Positions 1 through 5,353 of a stretch of 6,630 bases of DNA are shown in pieces; positions within the stretch are counted from its first letter, which is position 1, and each line of letters opens with the position of its first letter. This DNA is from a bacterium (GTDB lineage: Bacteria > Chloroflexota > Dormibacteria > UBA8260 > Bog-877). The DNA lies in NCBI GenBank assembly GCA_021817025.1, contig JAKAWF010000195.1, forward strand, positions 1-6,630. The letters are read 5' to 3'. The position numbers were made by a program, and so were the translations under genes. The notes under the pieces were generated by a model. It was not told where the DNA came from and made no database searches. It saw nothing but the letters and a program-made list of their open reading frames with translations.

Positions 1-378
1 CTGGCGCTGGGCATGGGGTCGCAGCCACCACTCAGGCTGCCTCGGGAACTCGATTCCGTCACCTGGGGCGTCCCTCCAGAAGAGCCGCACCCGTAGCCAA
101 TGGCCGAGCTGGAGGCAGCGGCGCGGGCAGGGCCGTGGCGCTCATTGACGCTGCCCGTGAATGCTAGCCATGCCCAGATCAGGGGCGCTGCTACAGGTTC
201 ACATCCGGCGGGCATGGGGCTCGGCCATCCCGTCACCCGAGGTTGAGCTCCGGGCTTCCCAGACGGATGGCGCCGTACCATTTGGCGGCGGTGCCCACCG
301 AGGGGCTCGTAGTCGCGGCCAATGCGCGCTCTTATACCGCTGAGACATCAGTGCATCGATGAGTCCACAGTGAGCGGG
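1..378. other. Upstream region without a recognisable gene
   Basis: I see no convincing coding gene in these 378 bases. Short open frames exist on both strands but resemble the shadows expected in GC-rich DNA. No complete tRNA could be folded: the TTCA anticodon-loop and GTTCRA T-loop signatures of tRNA(Sec) are absent in proper context on either strand. A 6-bp inverted repeat lies at 21-40. The ten bases GGGCATGGGG occur twice (9-18 and 210-219). A weak -10-like TTATAC at 332-337 could be the selA promoter, which would exclude an upstream selA start at 322, but no good -35 element accompanies it. The region probably holds the selA promoter and leader, and possibly the remains of an older gene. 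Confidence 0.5.
21..40. repeat. Inverted repeat, GCAGCC / GGCTGC hairpin
   Basis: A perfect 6-bp inverted repeat (21-26 and 35-40) surrounds an 8-base loop. No T-run follows on the plus strand, so it is not a standard intrinsic terminator. It could resemble the long variable arm of a tRNA cut by the window edge, but the following bases (GGAACTCGATTCC) do not make a proper T-arm. Function unknown; it may be chance. Confidence 0.3.
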
Positions 379-1743
379 ATGAAGGCAGCCGACGGGAGAG
401 GACGCCCGCCCGCGGTCGGCGTCGTCCTGGCCAGACCGGAGCTGGTCTCCCTGATCGAGGAGCACGGGCATCAGACAGTCGTCGATGCCGTTCGCAGGGC
501 GGTCGCCGAGCTCAGGGCTGGGGACGAGTGGGCCGACCTTGAGGGCTTGGTCGCCGCCCGGGCGTCGGCTCTGCTCAGCGATCAGCCGCGGCGGCTGCAC
601 CGGGTCATCAACGGCACCGGGATCGTGATTCACACCAATTTGGGTCGGGCCCCTCTGGGCGCCGAGATAGCCGCCCGGGCGGCCCGGGTCGTGGCGGGGT
701 ACTCTAACCTGGAGCTGGACGATCGCAGTGGACGCCGGGGAGACCGCCAGGATCTGCTCTCGAGCCTGCTCTGCCAGCTGGGGCGTGCGGAGGCGGCGAT
801 GGTGGTGAACAACGGCGCCGCGGCGGTGCTGCTGGCGCTGACCACGCTCTGCAGAGGTCGTGAGGTGGTGGTCTCCCGAGGCGAGTCGATCGAGATCGGT
901 GGGGGCTTCAGGATCCCCGAGATACTGCGGCTCTCGGGAGCCCGCCTCGTGGATGTCGGGACCACCAATCGAACCCGGGTCTCCGACTATCTGGCCGCCT
1001 GCGGCCCTCGCACCGCCGCCTTCCTGCGCATCCACCAGTCCAACTTCACCATCTCAGGGTTCGTGGCTCGGCCGGACCTGGCGGAGCTGGCCCGGGCGGC
1101 CAAGGAGCGTGGGGTCCTGCTCCTGGAGGACGTCGGGAGTGGGCTGGTGCCACCCGGGGGCCCGGCGGTGGCGGCCGAAGACCGTCTCTCGGCCAGCCTG
1201 GCGGCCGGGGTCGACGTGCTCGTCTGCAGTGGCGACAAGCTGTTGGGAGGCAGCCAGGCCGGGATCGTCCTGGGGAAAGCCGAGCTGGTGACTCGCATGC
1301 GTCGGCACCCGCTCGCACGAGCCCTGCGCCCGGACAAGCTCCAGCTGGCGGTGTTGGAGGAGACGATGCTGCGGTACGCCATCCCCGGCCGTCTGGGCGA
1401 GATCCCGGTGTGGCAGATGCTCCAGCTCACCCCCCAGGAGCTGCGGGTTCGGGCCCAGGGCTGGGTTGAGGCGCTGGCCGGATTCGGATCACCGGCCCGG
1501 CTGATCGCGCTCGAGGGGGCGGTCGGCGGCGGGACCACTCCCGGCCCCACGCTTCCGTCCTTCGGGATCCTCTTGGAGGACGCTCATCCCGGGCGCCTGC
1601 GCCGCCGCCTGCTCGAGATGGAACCACCGGTGCTGGGGCTGGAGCGCGGGGACGGTGTGGCGGTCGATGCCAGATGCGTGCTGCCAGGGGAGGACCGAGT
1701 CCTCCTGGCGGCGATCCGGACGGCCCGCGGGGATGTCGCTTGA
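379..1743 (+). CDS. selA: L-seryl-tRNA(Sec) selenium transferase (selenocysteine synthase)
   Basis: SelA is a cytoplasmic PLP enzyme that replaces the serine hydroxyl of seryl-tRNA(Sec) with selenium from selenophosphate, giving selenocysteyl-tRNA(Sec). The 454-residue product is close to E. coli SelA (463). Family blocks appear in order: an N-terminal tRNA-binding segment (about 10-45), INGTGIVIHTNLGRAPL (about 77-93), a VNNGAAAV block (143-150), SRGE...GGGFRIPEI (about 167-182), VGTTNRT (193-199), HQSNF (219-223), and SGDKLLGGSQAG (284-295) with PLP lysine K287. Two small departures are G146 where VNNN is usual and S292 where GGPQAG is usual. I chose ATG 379 because similarity to the family begins about ten residues later. 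GTG 370 and ATG 322 are in-frame alternatives, and none has a strong Shine-Dalgarno. The stop overlaps the selB start. First gene of the selABD operon. Confidence 0.96.
   Translation: MKAADGRGRPPAVGVVLARPELVSLIEEHGHQTVVDAVRRAVAELRAGDEWADLEGLVAARASALLSDQPRRLHRVINGTGIVIHTNLGRAPLGAEIAARAARVVAGYSNLELDDRSGRRGDRQDLLSSLLCQLGRAEAAMVVNNGAAAVLLALTTLCRGREVVVSRGESIEIGGGFRIPEILRLSGARLVDVGTTNRTRVSDYLAACGPRTAAFLRIHQSNFTISGFVARPDLAELARAAKERGVLLLEDVGSGLVPPGGPAVAAEDRLSASLAAGVDVLVCSGDKLLGGSQAGIVLGKAELVTRMRRHPLARALRPDKLQLAVLEETMLRYAIPGRLGEIPVWQMLQLTPQELRVRAQGWVEALAGFGSPARLIALEGAVGGGTTPGPTLPSFGILLEDAHPGRLRRRLLEMEPPVLGLERGDGVAVDARCVLPGEDRVLLAAIRTARGDVA
1727..1733 (+). promoter_or_regulatory. Ribosome binding site for selB
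   Basis: GCGGGGA lies 6 bases before the TTG at 1740, inside the 3' end of selA. It supports TTG 1740 as the selB start. The match to the anti-Shine-Dalgarno is moderate, so translation is probably also coupled to selA termination at 1741-1743. Confidence 0.45.
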
Positions 1744-3641
1744 GCGAGCTGGTGGTGGGCACCGCCGGCCACATCGACCACGGCAAGACCGCTCTGGTCG
1801 CGGCCCTGACCGGGGTCGACTGCGATCGGCTGGCGGAGGAACGTCGGCGCGGCATGACCATCGAACTGGGCTTTGCCCCCTGGTCCCTGCCGTCGGGTCG
1901 GGATGTCTCCGTGGTCGACGTGCCTGGCCACGAGCGCTTCATCCGCACCATGGCGGTGGGGGCCAGGTCCACCGACCTGGCCCTGCTGTGCGTCGCCGCG
2001 GATGACGGCGTCATGCCTCAGACCCAGGAGCATGCCGCCATCCTCCGGGTCCTGATGGTGCGCCGGGCGGTGGTGGCGGTCACCAAGATCGACCTCGCAC
2101 CAGAACGAGCCTCCAGCGTCGGGGCGAGCTCTCTGGCGCTGCTCCACGCCCTTGGCATCGCCGCCACCAGGTGGGTCGGGGTCAGCGCTCCTGGTCGGCT
2201 GGGCCTGAGTGAGCTGGCGGTCGCTGTGGATTCGGAGCTGGACGTGATCCAGGCACCCGCGGACCGCGGGCATCCGCGACTGCTGGTGGATCGCAGCTTC
2301 TCCCGGGTCGGGACTGGAACCGTGGTGACCGGGGTCCTGGACGGGGGCCGGCTCCACCTGGGCGAAGGGGTGGAAGCGTTCCCCAGTGGCAAGCGCGGGC
2401 GTATCCAGGGCTTGCAGCGGCGCGGTCGGCCGGTGAGCGCCGCCGAGGCCGGCGGCCGTCTGGCACTGGCCCTCAACGGCATCGCCGTCAAGGACGCTCC
2501 CCGAGGAAGCGTGATCGGCCTGGCCGGGGACGCCAGCCCCAGCTCATATCTGGACTGCCGGCTCGAGGTCCCACGACTGGGAGCGAGAGGGGTTCGCCAG
2601 TCCATGCGAGTCGAGGTGCTCTGCGGCACCGCCGCGGTCCCAGCCGACCTGTGGCTGGCAGGAGAGGGCCGCCTGGCTCCGGGTGGGTCCGGCTACGGTC
2701 AGCTCCATCTGCACTCCCCGGTCTGGGCGCTTCCGGGCGATCTAGTCGTGCTGCGCACCCCCAGCCCGGCGGCGGTGGTGGGTGGGGGGCTGGTCCTCGA
2801 CGCTCGTCCCGCCCCCCACCGCCGCTGGGGGAGCGCCCCGTTGGACAGCTGGGCGGCGCGGGAGCAGGCCCTGGCCGCCGCCGGTGCCGGTGGCCCTGAT
2901 CGGCTGGCAGTGGTGGAGGCCATCTCGGCCCCGAGCGGACTGACCGCGAAGCAGGCGGCTCGGCTGGCCGGGGTCACCGAAGCGGGTGCTGCCGCCGCTT
3001 TGGAGGACGCCCTGGCTGCCGGTCGTCTCCAGAGTGTGGGACCGAGGTTTCTGGAGCCCGCCCGATGGCGGGCTCTGACCGAGCGCACCGGTGCCGAGCT
3101 TCGGGAGCACCAGCAATCCCATCCCCTCGAGCCGGGTCTCTCCCGCCGCCAACTGCTCCAGCGGCTCGGCTTCCCGTCCGGCCCGGAGGGGGACGCCGTG
3201 ATCCGGCAGCTGCAGGCGGATGGAGTGTTGGAGACCAGGGGCCCTCTGGTGACGTCGCCCGGGCAGTTGCCCGCGCTGCCGCCGAGTGCGGCGGTGGAGC
3301 GGGTCGCCGGCCTGCTCCGTCAGGGAGGCAGCAATCCTCCCAGTGGCCCGGAGCTAAAGCAAGCCGGTTTGACCAAGGAGGTCGGCGCCTACCTCTTGCG
3401 ACGGGGCGAGGTGGTCCAGCTGGGCGGCGATCTCCTGATCGCGGCCGCCGCGTTGGAGAACCTGGAGACCAATCTCAGAGAGCTGCTGGCGACATCTCCC
3501 GAGGGGGTGTCCGTGGCGGCTGTGAGGGATTATCTCCACACCAGCCGGCGGGTGGCGGTCCCACTGCTGGAGCGATTCGAGCGGTCCCAGGTGACCGAGC
3601 GCGTCGGCGACAGGCATCGGCTCAAGAAGGCCAAGGTGTGA
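1740..3641 (+). CDS. selB: Selenocysteine-specific translation elongation factor SelB
   Basis: SelB is a GTPase that replaces EF-Tu for selenocysteyl-tRNA(Sec) and carries it to UGA codons followed by a SECIS hairpin. The 633-residue product (E. coli SelB is 614) shows all GTPase motifs: G1 GHIDHGKT (10-17), G2 around T40 in RGMTIELGFA, G3 DVPGHE (60-65), G4 TKID (115-118) and G5 SA (149-150). Domain II starts near 180 with the typical DRSFSRVGTGTVVTG run. The segment near 348-362 (GGGLVLD...PHRRW) closes the EF-Tu-like core. The remainder (about 370-633) fits the C-terminal winged-helix array, ending with the typical TSRR...PLLERF...RVGDRHRL block (601-628) of the last, SECIS-binding helix. 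The start is TTG 1740, sharing TTGA with the selA stop. GTG 1752 is an alternative but would trim the first beta strand. The stop overlaps the selD start, indicating coupled expression. Confidence 0.96.
   Translation: MSELVVGTAGHIDHGKTALVAALTGVDCDRLAEERRRGMTIELGFAPWSLPSGRDVSVVDVPGHERFIRTMAVGARSTDLALLCVAADDGVMPQTQEHAAILRVLMVRRAVVAVTKIDLAPERASSVGASSLALLHALGIAATRWVGVSAPGRLGLSELAVAVDSELDVIQAPADRGHPRLLVDRSFSRVGTGTVVTGVLDGGRLHLGEGVEAFPSGKRGRIQGLQRRGRPVSAAEAGGRLALALNGIAVKDAPRGSVIGLAGDASPSSYLDCRLEVPRLGARGVRQSMRVEVLCGTAAVPADLWLAGEGRLAPGGSGYGQLHLHSPVWALPGDLVVLRTPSPAAVVGGGLVLDARPAPHRRWGSAPLDSWAAREQALAAAGAGGPDRLAVVEAISAPSGLTAKQAARLAGVTEAGAAAALEDALAAGRLQSVGPRFLEPARWRALTERTGAELREHQQSHPLEPGLSRRQLLQRLGFPSGPEGDAVIRQLQADGVLETRGPLVTSPGQLPALPPSAAVERVAGLLRQGGSNPPSGPELKQAGLTKEVGAYLLRRGEVVQLGGDLLIAAAALENLETNLRELLATSPEGVSVAAVRDYLHTSRRVAVPLLERFERSQVTERVGDRHRLKKAKV
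3625..3630 (+). promoter_or_regulatory. Ribosome binding site for selD
   Basis: AGAAGG lies 7 bases before the GTG at 3638, within the last codons of selB. This spacing is near ideal and fixes the selD start at the GTG that overlaps the selB stop, rather than any of the many upstream in-frame codons that lie within selB in another frame. Confidence 0.55.
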
Positions 3642-4672
3642 GTAATCCCGTGCGGCTGACCGAGCTCACCGGGCAGGGCGGCTGCTCGGCGAAGATCGCC
3701 CAGGCGGACCTGGCCTCGATCCTGGCCGGAATCGCATCCCCGGCCGGCGGGGACCTCCTGGTGTCCGCCGAGACGATGGATGACGCCGCCGTCTACCGGC
3801 TCTCCGACGATCTGGCCCTGGTCGCCACCACCGACTTCTTCCCGCCTCCAGTCGACGATCCCCGTGATTACGGCGCCATCGCCACCGCCAATGCGCTCTC
3901 CGACATCTATGCGATGGGAGGCACCCCCATCCTGCTTCTGAACCTGGTCGGATTCGATCTGGCCAACCTGGATGGCGGTATCCTGCGGCAGATCCTGGAG
4001 GGCGGGGCGGAGGTCGCCTCGGAGGCCGGCTGTGCGGTCGCCGGCGGACACTCGATCCGCAGTCCCGAGCCCATCTTCGGGTGTGCGGTGCTGGGCCGCG
4101 TCGATCCCCGTCGGATGATGACCAATGCCAGTGCCAGTGTCGGCGACCGCGTCTTCCTGACCAAGCCCTTGGGCACCGGGGTGATCCTCAACTCCCACAA
4201 GGCTCAGCGGGTCTCCGCGGAGGTCCTGGCCGGGGCCGTGGCCACCATGCGGCAGCTGAACCGCGACGCCGCCGGAGCCATGCTCCGGGCTGGGGCCAGC
4301 TCAGCCACCGACGTCACCGGCTTCGGCCTGCTGGGGCATGTCCACAACCTGGCCCGGGCGTCCTCAGTTCGAGTCAGGGTGCGCGCTGACGTCCTGCCCG
4401 CCCTGCCGGGTGCCCTTGATCTGATCGCTCAGGGGCACATCCCGGGAGGCTCGAGGCGCAACCTGGAACTCGCCAGAACCGCCGCCACAATCGCCCCTGG
4501 AGTACCGAACGACCTGCTGATGCTGGCTTGCGATGCGCAGACCAGCGGAGGTCTGGTGGTCACGATGACGCCGGAGCGCGCCGCCCGATTCGGGGAGCTG
4601 CTACCTGGCGCGACCCAGATCGGCGAGGTGCTGGCCGCCGTGCCCGGCCAGCCGATCGTGGAGTTGGCCTGA
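3638..4672 (+). CDS. selD: Selenide, water dikinase (selenophosphate synthetase)
   Basis: SelD makes selenophosphate from selenide and ATP, the selenium donor used by SelA. The product has 344 residues (E. coli SelD has 347). The N-terminal glycine-rich loop reads GQGGCSAKI (12-20), with C16 and K19 matching the essential Cys17 and Lys20 of E. coli; the second cysteine of the E. coli CGC motif is alanine here. Further family blocks are MDDAAVY (47-53), ATTDFFPPPVDDP (63-75), NALSDIYAMGGTP (85-97), AGGHSI (135-140), TKPLGTG (175-181), ATDVTGFGLLGH (223-234) with D225 matching E. coli D227, and DAQTSGGL (299-306). The aspartates are those expected to bind metal-ATP. The catalytic residue is encoded by TGC, so this SelD is not itself a selenoprotein. 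GTG 3638 shares GTGA with the selB stop. Last gene of the operon. Confidence 0.96.
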   Translation: MSNPVRLTELTGQGGCSAKIAQADLASILAGIASPAGGDLLVSAETMDDAAVYRLSDDLALVATTDFFPPPVDDPRDYGAIATANALSDIYAMGGTPILLLNLVGFDLANLDGGILRQILEGGAEVASEAGCAVAGGHSIRSPEPIFGCAVLGRVDPRRMMTNASASVGDRVFLTKPLGTGVILNSHKAQRVSAEVLAGAVATMRQLNRDAAGAMLRAGASSATDVTGFGLLGHVHNLARASSVRVRVRADVLPALPGALDLIAQGHIPGGSRRNLELARTAATIAPGVPNDLLMLACDAQTSGGLVVTMTPERAARFGELLPGATQIGEVLAAVPGQPIVELA

Positions 4673-4683
4673 GCAGCTGGCCA
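4665..4683 (+). terminator. Weak hairpin over the selD stop codon
   Basis: TGGCC (4665-4669) pairs with GGCCA (4679-4683) across a 9-base loop that contains the selD stop codon. No clear U-tract follows (TGAGTTCTATCC). It is the only hairpin right at the operon end and might take part in termination or mRNA stability, but it is too weak to call an intrinsic terminator with confidence. Confidence 0.2.
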
Positions 4684-4736
4684 TGAGTTCTATCCTCGAT
4701 CTGTAGGGGAGGGGCCCCGGTGTGGAGGCGTCTCGT

Positions 4737-4752
4737 GGACTACGTAGGGTCC
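4737..4752. repeat. Inverted repeat GGAC-N8-GTCC containing TACGTA
   Basis: GGAC (4737-4740) and GTCC (4749-4752) flank TACGTAGG, which includes the palindrome TACGTA. A perfect GGGGCCCC palindrome lies just upstream at 4711-4718. These symmetric sites lie where the left end of the element or a recombinase binding site would be expected, but nothing in the sequence proves that role. Confidence 0.3.
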
Positions 4753-4767
4753 GCAACAGTGGCTGGA

Positions 4768-4784
4768 CATGCTAAGCGAGCATG
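4768..4784. repeat. Inverted repeat CATGCT-N5-AGCATG upstream of tnpA
   Basis: A perfect 6-bp inverted repeat (4768-4773 and 4779-4784) with a 5-base spacer ends ten bases before the putative -10 of tnpA. Its position suits an operator, perhaps for the MerR-like domain of TnpA itself, or a subterminal binding site of the element's left end. It could also form a small hairpin. The role is inferred from position only. Confidence 0.4.
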
Positions 4785-4793
4785 AGTGGAATG

Positions 4794-4799
4794 TAATAC
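4794..4799 (+). promoter_or_regulatory. Putative -10 element of tnpA, leaderless start
   Basis: TAATAC sits in a locally AT-rich patch and ends 8 bases before the tnpA ATG at 4808. Transcription would then start at or within about two bases of the ATG, giving a leaderless mRNA. This agrees with the lack of a Shine-Dalgarno before 4808 and with the leaderless style common in actinobacteria. I see no convincing -35 hexamer. Confidence 0.35.
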
Positions 4800-4807
4800 T
4801 TGGCAGT

Positions 4808-5353
4808 ATGGCATTGTTGCGACTCAAGGCGGCGGCGGAGATGCTGGGGGTGCACCCGGTGACGTTGAGGCGTTGGGCTGACGAGGGCCGAGTGCCGGTG
4901 GTGCGCCCGGGCCGGGAACGGAGGTTCCGCACCGAGGACCTGGACCGGTTCTTGGGCCAGGCGCCAAGAGACGTACCCCGTCGCGAGGCGCTTTATGTGC
5001 GGGTGTCGGGGACGGCCGGCCAGGAGTCGTCGCTGGCCGCTCAGGAGGAGGAGCTGCGAGCCAGCTCAACTGGTGAGGTGGTGGGGGTGTTCCGGGACAG
5101 AGCTTCGGGTTTGCGAGAGCACCGCCCCGGGCTGGACCGGGTGCTGGTCATGGCCCATGCCGGCGAGATCAGCGTGGTCCGGGTCACCCACGAGGATCGT
5201 CTGGCCCGGTTCGGCTCAGCCTGGCTGCGTCAGTTGTTGGAGAAAGACGGGGTTTTGCTGGAGGTGGCCCACCCCAAGGGGTCGGCAGGAGGGCCGGAGG
5301 AGCTGCTGGAGGACTTCACGGCCCTGGCAGAGCGGGTGGGGTGGCTGACTTAG
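4808..5353 (+). CDS. tnpA: IS607-family serine recombinase transposase (TnpA)
   Basis: This small serine recombinase is expected to cut and rejoin DNA through a covalent serine link to move the element. The 181-residue product starts with a MerR/excisionase-like winged helix (about 3-49: LKAAAEMLGVHPVTLRRW, then GRVPVVRPG.ERRF, then DLDRFL). The resolvase catalytic domain follows, beginning YVRVS with nucleophile S67. The DRASGLREHRPGLDR segment (97-111) and the EDRLARFG motif (129-136), where IS607 enzymes keep active-site arginines, are present. ATG 4808 is preferred over ATG 4769: the family similarity begins directly after it and a -10-like element lies just upstream. The C-terminus stops about ten residues after the LLEDF segment, whereas relatives usually continue with a SFxxRLYG-like tail, so it may be slightly shortened. 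It ends at TAG 5351, in the same frame as tnpB. Confidence 0.85.
   Translation: MALLRLKAAAEMLGVHPVTLRRWADEGRVPVVRPGRERRFRTEDLDRFLGQAPRDVPRREALYVRVSGTAGQESSLAAQEEELRASSTGEVVGVFRDRASGLREHRPGLDRVLVMAHAGEISVVRVTHEDRLARFGSAWLRQLLEKDGVLLEVAHPKGSAGGPEELLEDFTALAERVGWLT

Noticed and set aside
233..322. Minus-strand 29-codon frame starting on TTG, with a fairly protein-like reading (GTAAKWYGAIRLGSPELNLG).
   Set aside because: It is too short, lacks a clear ribosome binding site, and has no known family match that I recognise. Conservation in relatives would be needed to take it seriously.
161..343. Plus-strand 60-codon open frame upstream of selA.
   Set aside because: It has no ribosome binding site and no recognisable motif, its composition is rich in Arg, Ala and Gly typical of chance frames, and it overlaps the possible selA promoter.
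199..1035. Long minus-strand open frame (278 codons) opposite selA.
   Set aside because: It is the antisense shadow of a strongly conserved selA; GC-rich genes commonly leave long open frames on the other strand. No family motif is seen in it. The same applies to minus-strand frames at 1584-2357, 3530-4198 and 5900-6319.
3065..3637. Upstream extension of the selD frame, 191 codons, inside selB.
   Set aside because: It overlaps the conserved selB C-terminal domains in a different frame and shows no SelD similarity. The family N-terminus begins right after GTG 3638, which has a good ribosome binding site.
4705..4752. Possible 5' half of a tRNA(Sec) gene interrupted by the IS element: a GGAGGGGC start, a CCGGTG D-loop-like word, then GTGGACT like the start of the Sec anticodon arm.
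   Set aside because: The D-stem pairing has a mismatch or bulge, there are about five extra bases before the anticodon stem, no TCA anticodon is present, and no 3' half is visible. A chance resemblance in G-rich DNA is more likely. It could be revisited if a CTTCAAA-to-T-arm 3' half is found past the right end of the element.
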